9,889 nucleotides of DNA from CAVRZY01 sp963725415 (GCA_963725415.1 CAVRZY010000260.1:1-9889); one strand, 5' to 3'; shown: positions 1-6,616, numbered from the stretch's first letter. Notes: generated from the letters alone by a model not told the origin. Made by a program: numbers and translations.

Positions 1-1287
1 GGAGACGTAACTGGCATAGTCGGTGGTGGGTCCGGCCAGTACCAACTGCAACCGCATCCCGGAAATCGAAATGGGCTTGCCGCTCCTGTCCTTCACTGAG
101 AAGGTCACGGCCGGGCGCTTGCCAGCCACGCCGTCATTGACCGCCAGGATCTCGAAAACCGTGCCGGGCAGGTCCCTCGAGAACCGGGGAATCGTGTGCG
201 CGCCCAGGATGGAGGCGTCGAACTCGAGTTCCCCTTGTGGGATGTGGCAGTTGGCGCATTCCCGGTCGGAAACCACCGGCAGGCCGTTGGCATGGTTCTC
301 GCCGGTAGCGAAGTTCACGTTGTCGTGGCAGGCCCCGCAGGCTGCCCGGTTAGGGTTCAAATATGCATTCGCCTGAGCGGCACCAGTGTTCTGCTCGTGG
401 CAGAAGGTGCAGTTGCGTGTATCGGCCGGAAACGCCACCGTCGAATAGTCCTGTACGGCTTGCCCAAAGCCGATGATCTGGTAGGGTTTCCCCGCTTGCA
501 CGCTGGGCAGATCCCTACCCATGTGAATCTTGTGGATCATCACCGGAAAATCCACCGTGTTCCCGGTGTCCGGGTCGGTGCTCTGGGGGGTGTGACACAG
601 GATGCAGAGTTCGACGCTCTTGCGTTCGTCGTGGGCCGAAAGAGGGTCGTGGCACTTGTTGCAGCTCTGCGTCCTGACCACGTCCCGCGTTACGGCGACC
701 TTGGAGCCGTCCGGCACGAAGTTGAACACATCGTCGTCATAATTCGACAGCATGTCCAGGTCGAACTCGTTCAGATCTCTGGCCGCCCACATGCCGATGG
801 TGTGCGTCGAGGTCTTCTCGAAGCCCGCTGGGGCCTTGGTCTTGAAGGTGTAAACGTATTCGCCTTCGCCAACCTTCTCAAATACCCCGCCGGAATCCGA
901 GGAGGCCTGAAGGGCGGTCACTTTGGTGAGGGGACTGGTTTGCGCCCGGGTGGTGTAGGCCACGTACTGGGTCTGGCCTTTGGGCACATAGGCGGTCACG
1001 AACCGCAATGAGACAGCGCCCGGAGTGGCGATGCCGTCCTTGTCCAGCGGCAGACCCTTGGGATCGGTCAGCCTGAAGCGCGTCTTGATGGTCCCGTCCG
1101 CACCAATCTCGGCTGAGAGGATTTTCAACACCAAGCCCGGCCGAACAAAGTCCACCAGGTTCGGGTCGGCGTGATACGCTTTATCGCCTGCCGTGAAAGC
1201 GGGTTTGTCTGAACTGCTCAGTAGTATGGCGGACGCAACTGCGATAACCAGGGCCGCAATGAGGCGCACAGGCACACGAACATGCAT
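1..1287 (-). CDS. OmcA/MtrC-family multiheme c-type cytochrome (C-terminus beyond window)
   Basis: Secreted multiheme cytochrome c of the OmcA/MtrC type, which carries electrons to or from extracellular acceptors. The visible 429 residues begin with a signal peptide (MHVRVPVRLIAALVIAVASA, roughly 1-20) without a lipobox cysteine. Residues about 40-200 are a beta-rich region like domain I. Five heme sites follow: CNKCH (209-213), CILCH (228-232), CTFCH (293-297), CGACH (317-321) and CANCH (344-348). The motif MIHKIHMG (250-257) is typical of this family and supplies likely distal heme ligands. From about 365 a second beta domain starts. Family members usually have a second pentaheme domain after it, which would lie off the edge, so ten hemes are expected but only five are seen. 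The ATG at 1287 has GGAGG upstream with good spacing. Five hemes plus the HKIH motif make the family call strong; the electron partner is unknown. Confidence 0.93.
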   Translation of the reverse strand, partial: MHVRVPVRLIAALVIAVASAILLSSSDKPAFTAGDKAYHADPNLVDFVRPGLVLKILSAEIGADGTIKTRFRLTDPKGLPLDKDGIATPGAVSLRFVTAYVPKGQTQYVAYTTRAQTSPLTKVTALQASSDSGGVFEKVGEGEYVYTFKTKAPAGFEKTSTHTIGMWAARDLNEFDLDMLSNYDDDVFNFVPDGSKVAVTRDVVRTQSCNKCHDPLSAHDERKSVELCILCHTPQSTDPDTGNTVDFPVMIHKIHMGRDLPSVQAGKPYQIIGFGQAVQDYSTVAFPADTRNCTFCHEQNTGAAQANAYLNPNRAACGACHDNVNFATGENHANGLPVVSDRECANCHIPQGELEFDASILGAHTIPRFSRDLPGTVFEILAVNDGVAGKRPAVTFSVKDRSGKPISISGMRLQLVLAGPTTDYASYVS

Positions 1288-1331
1288 TATCGGCCTCCTC
1301 CAGAGGGAGCCTCCCCGAGTGTAACCCCTAT

Positions 1332-1340
1332 ATTGTAGCA
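1332..1340 (-). promoter_or_regulatory. Extended -10 promoter of the cytochrome gene
   Basis: Read on the minus strand, TGC precedes TACAAT (1337-1332), giving an extended -10 (TGnTACAAT) about 45 bases upstream of the cytochrome ATG. No good -35 hexamer stands 16-18 bases upstream, which fits the extended -10 class. Inferred from sequence only. Confidence 0.4.
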
Positions 1341-1519
1341 GGACAGGCGCCAAACTTGCCCGACCAGTTGTGGCAGAGGCAAGCTTCACTATCTACGGGC
1401 AACGGAGTCGAGCCGCCTCCGGGTCGAGCCCGCCGACTGTTGAATAACACTGGGGCATATCACGGCTCCGCTGGGTGAAAGCTCTCAGACTGGGCTGCAT
1501 TCAGCAGCACCGCGTGTTG
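1341..1519. other. Intergenic region without a recognised gene
   Basis: This stretch lies between the cytochrome promoter and the weak terminator of the upstream minus-strand gene. I see no credible coding frame. It holds one small inverted repeat, GCTGC (1494-1498) against GCAGC (1504-1508), with no T-tract on either strand, and a short imperfect direct repeat of GTCGAGCC near 1406-1430. No further feature is supported. Confidence 0.5.
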
Positions 1520-1555
1520 AAAAAGTCAGCGAGTCGCATCTTAGTGCAATCTGAC
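1520..1555 (-). terminator. Weak terminator candidate after the secreted-protein gene
   Basis: On the minus strand, six bases after the TGA of the secreted-protein gene, GTCAG (1555-1551) can pair with CTGAC (1529-1525), directly followed by five Ts (1524-1520). The stem is only 5 bp and the loop about 21 bases, so this is a tentative call. Confidence 0.28.
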
Positions 1556-1560
1556 GCGAA

Positions 1561-2469
1561 TCAGCGCGGTCCGTAACGCGCTTTCATGTCGTCCGGAATC
1601 ACCCAGGTGGGGGAGACCACGAGTACCTTGTCCCCTTCGACCTTCCCCTCGAGCAAGGTCCACGACGGAGTGGGGATCCGGATCTTCTGGCCTTGCAGAC
1701 CGACGATGTCGATGTTCAGCATACGGTAGCCCTCCACCCAGCCGTTCTCGAGCACGGCCTCCCACTGGATCGCCTTCTTGGTCCTGGGGGAGGTCGTCAG
1801 GCGGTCCCACACGAGATACCCGTCATGATCGGTGATCAGGGACGTCACCTCCAGCCCGGATGACCGACGCGGCGGCTCTAGTGTTAGCCGATAGCCATTT
1901 CCAACTCCCTCCAACGTCACCCATTCACGGAAGAGTTTAAATTTTCTAGATCTTTCTCCCGGCTGCATTGAGACGTTATGAATGAAGCTTCCGGTAGACC
2001 GGCCGAAGGTGATCTCCACTCCATTGACGTCGTGTATCGCGCCCAGATGATCGATCACGCTCACGAGGACAGATGAAGCGGGAAGGAGCGGTTCGTCGCG
2101 AAAGCGGACTCCGGCCAGACCCGGGTCCCAGCAGAGGACAATCAGCCTGCGTACAATCGTCCGCAGGGCGTAGTCGCGCCGCAGCTCGAGGGTGAACACG
2201 CCATCGCTGTCCGTCACCGCGGCGGGACTGGTGGGCGCCAGCAGGCCCGAACCGGCAACGGCGAAGGACATGAGGATTTCGCCTTCCGGGTTCACCTGGA
2301 GCGCCCAGACCTTCTTCCCCACCACGGGACCATACTGCGTGGCGAGCCTCCCGGAGATCTGAAAGCTGTCCCGCGCCGGTGTTTGGGGCCCGCCAGTTGC
2401 GCGATGGCCAGGCATGCAACTGCGATTATTTGTCGCAACACGGCTGCGTCGTCTACCAGTACTTTTCAA
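1561..2469 (-). CDS. Secreted protein of unknown function, signal peptide out of frame
   Basis: I do not recognise this family. The open frame reaches back to a TTG at 2469, but its first ~27 residues (MKSTGRRRSRVATNNRSC...) look unnatural. From about residue 33 it reads like an exported beta-sandwich protein: FQISGRLATQYGPVVGKKVW, then VTDSDGVFTLEL, the pattern of carboxypeptidase-regulatory-like or transthyretin-like folds. A convincing signal peptide, VLRQIIAVACLAIAQLAG, lies in another frame of the same strand, from a GTG at 2441; a one-base change in GGGCCCC (2391-2385) would join it to the mature part. So the true gene probably starts near 2441, 12 bases after the stop of the upstream gene at 2453, and the two are likely co-transcribed. 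A start at the ATG at 2415 is possible but gives no signal peptide. Either a real frameshift or a sequence error explains this. Confidence 0.65.
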   Translation of the reverse strand: MKSTGRRRSRVATNNRSCMPGHRATGGPQTPARDSFQISGRLATQYGPVVGKKVWALQVNPEGEILMSFAVAGSGLLAPTSPAAVTDSDGVFTLELRRDYALRTIVRRLIVLCWDPGLAGVRFRDEPLLPASSVLVSVIDHLGAIHDVNGVEITFGRSTGSFIHNVSMQPGERSRKFKLFREWVTLEGVGNGYRLTLEPPRRSSGLEVTSLITDHDGYLVWDRLTTSPRTKKAIQWEAVLENGWVEGYRMLNIDIVGLQGQKIRIPTPSWTLLEGKVEGDKVLVVSPTWVIPDDMKARYGPR

Positions 2470-2974
2470 TCACCCCGGCAACCTCTTTGGCAAGACTTAG
2501 GATCGACCGTGCGGTGGACTCGCCGCCGCTCCAGACGCTCCCGCCGACTCTTCGCTCCAGGATGACTGCGCCGGTCGCTTTGTCCACGAAGACGCACATC
2601 GCCGAGATCTTCCCTTTGCCCGCGCCCAGGCCCACTATCGTTCGCGCCGCCTTGCTGCCTTGCGTGTACTCGATGATCTTTCCGCGCAGGATGAGAATCT
2701 TCTCGGCCTCTGCCCTGGTGACTTTCTGATCCTCGGAGTCAAGCACCCGGCGAAAGCGATGAAGACCCGTCACCTGTTGAGCGACTTCCTCGCGAATCGC
2801 GGGGATCCAGCTCTCGGGCATCAGTTCTTTTGCCGGGACCTTGAGATTCTCGAAGTTCTCAATTTCCAGAACGTTGAACTGCCGGAACACGGCTTGGGAC
2901 TTGTCGGCCGCCGCGGCGGCACCGGCCAGGCTCAACAGGAACGTAACTGCCAACGCCCAATGAAACCCTCTCAC
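2453..2974 (-). CDS. Exported DUF4410-like protein
   Basis: A protein of about 173 residues of unknown function. I choose the GTG at 2974 because AGGAGA stands eight bases before it and it gives a clean signal peptide, MRGFHWALAVTFLLSLAGA followed by AAAAD, cut near AAAA-DKSQ. Longer starts at 2998 (ATG) and 3043 put charged residues in front. The mature part has a helical section (about 55-100), then ILILRGKIIEYTQG, then a glycine-rich VGLGAGKGKISAMCVFVDKA and TGAVILERRVGG. This strand-turn-strand layout with a G-x-G-x-G stretch and a D-x-x-T-G motif is typical of DUF4410 proteins, which are envelope proteins without a known reaction. It directly precedes the other secreted-protein gene on the same strand. 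Its family label rests on motif recall and is moderate; its role is unknown. Confidence 0.75.
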   Translation of the reverse strand: MRGFHWALAVTFLLSLAGAAAAADKSQAVFRQFNVLEIENFENLKVPAKELMPESWIPAIREEVAQQVTGLHRFRRVLDSEDQKVTRAEAEKILILRGKIIEYTQGSKAARTIVGLGAGKGKISAMCVFVDKATGAVILERRVGGSVWSGGESTARSILSLAKEVAGVIEKYW

Positions 2975-3048
2975 GGGAGTGTTCTCCTCTGACGTCATCG
3001 TGCTGATGTTAATCCAGGATTTCCGTTTTGGCCTCCTGGCCACCAGCG

Positions 3049-3054
3049 ATTATA
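3049..3054 (-). promoter_or_regulatory. Consensus -10 hexamer upstream of the DUF4410-like gene
   Basis: The minus strand reads TATAAT at 3054-3049, about 75 bases before the GTG at 2974. No TTGACA-like hexamer sits 16-18 bases upstream, so it is only a candidate promoter for the two-gene unit. Confidence 0.33.
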
Positions 3055-3159
3055 CATCCACCCGCGTCCATTGGAGCCGTTTCTCTCATTTCTTCCATCC
3101 CGAGCGACTCCAGCGGCCCAGGAAGGGGTCAACCCTGGCTCCTCCGGGTACGTAAAAAC

Positions 3160-3799
3160 CTGGAAGTGCCTAACTTCAAGCGATTTCCCCGACACCTCTC
3201 CGTCCCTCCCTCCTTCGCCCGGTTGGGTTCCCCTTGGCCGCCACACCCTATCCGGCTGGCACCGGCAGAGCCTCAATCCGCCGGACCATGCTGCCAAACA
3301 GGCGCCGCCTCAGATGGCTCTCGGCCAGCATCTCGGTCTCGAACGTCTGCAAGCGAGAGGTCAGAGCCGCGCCACGGCCCCAGATCCTCTCCGAACCGAT
3401 CAGGCGGAGGGTCGGATCCTGGGAGAGACGCTCGGCATCGTTCACATCCTCATAGCCCGCCATGCGGCTGTAGACGGACTGGCGCAACAGGTCAGCCAGT
3501 GGAAGCTGTGTATTCTTGCCGCGGCGTGAGTTTGTCAGGTACTGTACGATGAGATCACCCAAGCCCAGGCGCTCATCCAACTCGCGCACCACAATCAGGC
3601 CACCGTCGGAGGTGATCCGCGATCCCTGGAAATCGATCTTCAGAGAAGCGTTGAAAGACGGCTGAAACGGCCCGTTTTGTTTCTCACCCATTGGGGATCG
3701 TCCTCCGAAGCGTCTTCATTGGCGATCAAACGCGCGTGGATAAAGGCGTCCGACGACCCCGGAAGGCTATCAAGTAAGTGGTCAAAATGGAAATCCAGG
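3160..3799 (-). mobile_element. IS1380-family remnant, possible ends
   Basis: The transposase remnant is flanked by two candidate ends in inverted orientation: CCTGGA on the plus strand at 3160-3165 and CCTGGA on the minus strand at 3799-3794. Beyond these six bases the two ends agree only partly. The flanking four bases (AAAA on the left, CTTA on the right) are not a target duplication. At about 640 bp the element would be far shorter than an intact IS1380 element (about 1.6 kb), in line with the deleted transposase. The presence of a remnant is sure; the exact ends are not. Confidence 0.35.
3248..3691 (-). pseudogene. IS1380-family transposase, internal deletion
   Basis: A 147-residue open frame that joins the two ends of an IS1380-type DDE transposase. 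The first ~122 residues are the usual N-terminus (MGEKQNGPFQPSF, then SRITSDGGLIVVRELDERLG, DPTLRLIGSERIW and LQTFETEMLA). The next ~25 residues, ESHLRRRLFGSMVRRIEALP plus VPAG, resemble the family's extreme C-terminus. The middle ~300 residues, with the DDE catalytic residues (family motif around 'VLDMDSTE'), are missing, so it cannot transpose. The junction falls at 'LAE', which I recall in both the N-terminal and C-terminal parts of relatives; a short homology there could have led to the deletion. The frame is kept and the normal stop at 3248 is used. Start: ATG at 3691 with GGAGG about 11 bases upstream. Confidence 0.85.
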
Positions 3800-3903
3800 C
3801 TTAGACGAGAGGAGCTGCGCACCTCGGCTCCCCAATCGCGCAGGCAGCGACCGGACAACTGCGGTCTCGAGCTCGGTTGCTCCGACACTGTGCAGGAAGG
3901 CCG

Positions 3904-3941
3904 GTCGCCGCTCCCTCACGGTCGTGGCTCGAAGTGGCGAC
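3904..3941. repeat. REP-like hairpin with CTCCCTCACGGTCG core
   Basis: GTCGCCGCT (3904-3912) pairs with AGTGGCGAC (3933-3941), nine pairs with one G-T, around a 20-base loop holding CCCTCACGGTCGTGG. Stems around a 'CTCCCTCACGGTCG' core are, from memory, dispersed in Solibacter-like and planctomycete genomes; that recall could not be checked here. Confidence 0.5.
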
Positions 3942-4101
3942 GTTGGAGTCAACCGAGTGTCCGTCGTGGCGCAAGCACTCTTGCTTCGAGCGCCGAGAGT
4001 CGTCTCGGCGCATGTGTCGAGACGAGTCTCGACACGGCAGCCTGAAGGCCGCGCCACGTCTGTTTTGCGGTTTTCTTCGGGTTCTGTGGGGGTCGCCACT
4101 T
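3932..4101. repeat. Non-coding palindrome cluster bounded by 10-bp inverted repeats
   Basis: The ends AAGTGGCGAC (3932-3941) and GTCGCCACTT (4092-4101) are perfect 10-bp inverted repeats. Inside, CGTGGCGC (3965-3972) and GCGCCACG (4051-4058) form a perfect 8-bp outer stem around a row of hairpins: GCAAG/CTTGC (3971-3984, overlapping the outer stem by two bases), a 9-bp stem at 3990-4011, a 10-bp stem at 4014-4035, and a small GCC/GGC stem at 4040-4049. The layout resembles a cloverleaf or a MITE-like element. No target duplication is seen at the ends, and the open frames crossing it on both strands look like by-products of the palindromes. It sits between the IS1380 remnant and the Nfn-like gene. 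Function unknown. Confidence 0.7.
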
Positions 4102-4255
4102 TCATGTGGCACACCCGCGCTGCGGTGCTGTGTTGCGTTTTCGCGCGCACTCAATCTAACCTAAAAGAAGGGGCGTTTGTGAGTCATGACTTCGACCCAG
4201 ATCGGGGTTCGCTCCAGTTCTTAATCTGGACAGGGTTGCTTTTTGCCGAGGTGAT
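4102..4255 (+). other. Upstream region of the Nfn-like gene
   Basis: Apart from the small GCCAC/GTGGC hairpin spanning 4095-4110 and a GC-rich CCGC/GCGG stem at 4115-4125, this is unique-looking leader sequence. No convincing -35/-10 pair is seen. CCAGAT (4197-4202) and ATCTGG (4224-4229) form a 6-bp inverted repeat that could be an operator, but this is weak. GAGGTG at 4249-4253 region is the ribosome binding site of the gene starting at 4256. Confidence 0.35.
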
Positions 4256-6016
4256 ATGCAAGAGACGGCGGAGAACTCGTTGACGGCCGAGCCGGCAGCG
4301 CGAACGGCGGTTAGGAAACCGAAGCGAACCCCCAAGGCTCCTCGCCAGCAGCTCGCGTTGCTGGAACCTGAAAAACGGGCTGCGACTTGCGAGGAGGTGG
4401 CTCTGGGGTTTCCCCTGGAGCAAGCCTACGCCGAGGCGCTGCGTTGTCTGGACTGCAAGGACCCCAAGTGCATCGAGGCCTGTCCGCTGCGAATCGATGT
4501 CAAGAGCTTCATCGCCCGGATGGTGGAGGGTGATTTTGGCGCGGCCTTTGACAAGATCAATGAGCAGAACCCCTTCCCCGGCATCTGCGGGCGGGTCTGC
4601 CAGCACGAGCTGTATTGTGAAAAGCTGTGCCTGCTGGGCAAGAAGCTCGAGCCGGTGGCCATCGGCTCGCTGGAGCGGTTTGCAGCGGATTACCACCGCC
4701 AGTCGGGCGAGGTGCGCCTGCCGGCCGTGGCTGGGCCCAACGGGCTTCGCGTGGCCTTGGTGGGCAGCGGCCCGGCCTCTCTGATCGCCGCCTACGACCT
4801 GGTTCGGAAAGGATACCGCGTCACCATTTTCGAGGCCTTGCACGAATTGGGGGGCGTGCTGGCCTACGGCATCCCCCCATTTCGGCTGCCTCGCGAGATC
4901 ATTCGGGAGGAACTGGACCGGCTGCGCGCCCTGGGCGTCGAGTTTCGCACCGATTTCATCGTCGGTCGAACCGCTACGGTTCAGGAGTTGTTCGATGAGG
5001 GCTACGACGCGATCTTCTTGGGTACCGGCGCCGGCCTGCCTCACTTGATGGGCATCCCGGGGGAGAACCTCCTGGGGGTCTACACAGCCAACGAATTCCT
5101 CACCCGCATCAACCTGATGCGGGCCTACAAGTTTCCCGACAGCGATACACCGGTCCGCGTAGGGTCCCACACCATCGTGGTGGGTGGAGGCAACTCCGCC
5201 ATGGACGCTGCTCGCTGGGCTAAACGGCTGGGCAGCCAGAGCACCATTCTGTTCCGGCGCGGGCGCGCGGAATTGCGGGCCCGCATCGAGGAGATCGAAC
5301 ACGCCGAGGAAGAAGGCGTGCACTTGGAATTCCTGGCCGCGCCGGTCGGGCTGTTCGGAGACGGGAAGGGACGGGTGCAAGAGATGGAGTGCATCCGCAT
5401 GCGCCTGGGCGAGCCGGATGACAGCGGCCGTCCGTCCCCCGTCCCCATACCCGGTTCGGAGTATCGTGTTCCCGTTGACACGGTTGTTATGGCCATCGGC
5501 CAGAGCCCCAATCCCACGGTGCAGCGCGCCACTCCGCAGTTGATCACCCATCGCGGCAAGATCGTCATCGATGAGGCCGGCCAGACCAGCGTACCCAAGG
5601 TTTTTGCGGGCGGCGACGTGGTGCGCGGGGGCGCCACCGTAATTCTCGCCATGCGGGACGGACGGGTGGCGGCGGAGGCCATCGATCGCGCGCTCCAGGC
5701 CGAGCGCAAGCTGCCGGCTGCGGTTTCTCCCGGTGACGATGGCCGCCACGCCCTGGTCGAGGCGGACAATCGCATCCTGGCCAAGCGGATCCTGACGGCG
5801 GAAAGTCGCCTGGTTCGAAATCGAGGCTCCGCAGATCGCCCGCCACTGGAAGCCCGGACAGTTCGTGATCGTCCGTCCCACGCCCACCAGCGAGCGCATT
5901 CCACTCACGCTGGTGGACGGCGATCCTCAGCGCGGTACTATTCATCTTGTCGTTCAGGCCGTCGGAAAGACCTCCCGGCAGACCGTTTCGCTGGAGGCCG
6001 GCGACCGGCTGGCTGA
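4256..6016 (+). CDS. NfnB/GltA-like NAD(P)H flavoprotein, N-terminal half of an Nfn-type fusion
   Basis: FAD- and iron-sulfur-containing oxidoreductase of the glutamate synthase beta-chain/SudA/NfnB type; in NfnAB it exchanges electrons between NADPH, ferredoxin and the NfnA partner in the cytoplasm. The N-terminal cysteines C64, C67, C72, C76, C111, C115, C121 and C125 suit two [4Fe-4S] clusters. VALVGSGPASLIAAYDL (167-183) is the FAD site, VVGGGNSAMDAARWA (308-322) the NADPH site, LFRRGR (332-337) the usual 2'-phosphate contact, and AGGDVVRGG (451-459) the C-terminal FAD motif. Homology ends about residue 519 (5812); the residues after that to 6016 are out-of-frame read-through. No stop and no ATG, GTG or TTG occurs between the end of this module and the NfnA-like part (ILAKRIL at 507-513), so the two were built as one chain. 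The ATG at 4256 follows GAGGTG. No GltB large subunit lies nearby, so glutamate synthesis is less likely than an Nfn-like role. Confidence 0.88.
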   Translation: MQETAENSLTAEPAARTAVRKPKRTPKAPRQQLALLEPEKRAATCEEVALGFPLEQAYAEALRCLDCKDPKCIEACPLRIDVKSFIARMVEGDFGAAFDKINEQNPFPGICGRVCQHELYCEKLCLLGKKLEPVAIGSLERFAADYHRQSGEVRLPAVAGPNGLRVALVGSGPASLIAAYDLVRKGYRVTIFEALHELGGVLAYGIPPFRLPREIIREELDRLRALGVEFRTDFIVGRTATVQELFDEGYDAIFLGTGAGLPHLMGIPGENLLGVYTANEFLTRINLMRAYKFPDSDTPVRVGSHTIVVGGGNSAMDAARWAKRLGSQSTILFRRGRAELRARIEEIEHAEEEGVHLEFLAAPVGLFGDGKGRVQEMECIRMRLGEPDDSGRPSPVPIPGSEYRVPVDTVVMAIGQSPNPTVQRATPQLITHRGKIVIDEAGQTSVPKVFAGGDVVRGGATVILAMRDGRVAAEAIDRALQAERKLPAAVSPGDDGRHALVEADNRILAKRILTAESRLVRNRGSADRPPLEARTVRDRPSHAHQRAHSTHAGGRRSSARYYSSCRSGRRKDLPADRFAGGRRPAG

Positions 6017-6609
6017 CCTGCTGGGGCCGCTGGGCCAGCCCGCTACCATCCACAAGATCGGCAACGTCTTGTGCGTGGCTGGCGGGGTGGGTGTGGCCGA
6101 GTTGCTCCCGGTCGCCCGCGCCTTCCGCCAGGCCGGCAACCACGTCACCGCGCTGTGCGGCGCACGTTCCAGGAGCCTCATCATTCTGGACGAGGAGCTG
6201 CGCTCCGCGGCGGATGAAGTCCTTTGGGCCACCGACGACGGCTCAGGTGAGTTTCACGGCACGGTGGTGGACTTGATGCGCGCTTGGAAGAGCCTCTCAC
6301 GATGTCGTGCTGGGCGCGGCCCACGTGATCGGCCCCATCCCTATGATGCGCGCCGCCGCGGAGGTGACCCGGCAGTGGGGCGTGCCCACCTTTGCCAGCC
6401 TCAACCCCATCATGGTGGACGGGACGGGCATGTGCGGCGGATGCCGCGTTACGGTGGGTGGCAAAGTCCGCTTCGCCTGCGTAGACGGGCCGGAGTTCGA
6501 CGCCCACCTGGTGGATTTCGACGAGCTCACCCGCCGTACCCGGGCTTACCTGGACGAGGAGCGCCTGGCGCTGGAGCAGCACCTCTGCCGCATCGGCCTG
6601 GGCCGGTAG
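5814..6609 (+). pseudogene. NfnA/SudB-like ferredoxin-NADP reductase module, frameshifted
   Basis: Continuation of the preceding gene in two other frames. The domain begins just before the first break (ILAKRILTAESRL), then reads FEIEAPQIARHWKPGQFVIV from 5814, ERIPLTLVDGD (flavin contact) and VLCVAGGVGVAELLPVARAF (NAD(P)-binding), up to LMRAWKS near 6293. A second +1 shift, between about 6285 and 6298, leads to HDVVLGAAHVIGPIPMM and the C-terminal SLNPIMVDGTGMCGGC, with a further cysteine in VRFAC; NfnA-type proteins bind a [2Fe-2S] cluster with three such cysteines and an aspartate. It ends with TAG at 6607-6609. In the first break a single extra base gives the family's normal spacing between ILxK and FEIEAP. 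Each piece is well conserved, which hints at recent mutation or sequencing indels rather than old decay. As written, no full product is made; if the indels are errors, the fusion is about 780 residues. Confidence 0.85.
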
Positions 6610-6616
6610 GATTTCG

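Noticed and set aside
196..1011. 271-codon open frame on the plus strand
   Set aside because: It is antisense to the cytochrome gene, which has five CXXCH sites and a signal peptide.
1511..1530. GTTGAAAAAGTC motif resembling sequence found at some IS ends
   Set aside because: No matching inverted copy or transposase remnant was found nearby; the A-run is better explained as the T-tract of a weak minus-strand terminator.
3640..3888. 82-codon minus-strand frame just upstream of the IS1380 transposase
   Set aside because: It overlaps the transposase start in another frame and has no recognisable domain; it is probably the leader of the element.
3990..4035. CRISPR array of two units
   Set aside because: The palindromes are only two bases apart, so there are no spacers, and there are no cas genes.
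3965..4058. tRNA gene suggested by the cloverleaf-like fold
   Set aside because: There is no T-loop GTTCRA motif in the right place, no CCA end, and the arms have wrong lengths for a tRNA.
3782..4154. Overlapping open frames of 117-122 codons on the minus strand and similar ones on the plus strand
   Set aside because: They run through the palindrome cluster, have no motif or good ribosome binding site, and are open on both strands as palindromic GC-rich DNA often is.
4184..5908. Long open frame of 574 codons on the minus strand
   Set aside because: It lies antisense to the NfnB-like gene, whose motifs are unmistakable; its own translation shows no family motif and is rich in the residues expected from a mirror frame of GC-rich DNA.
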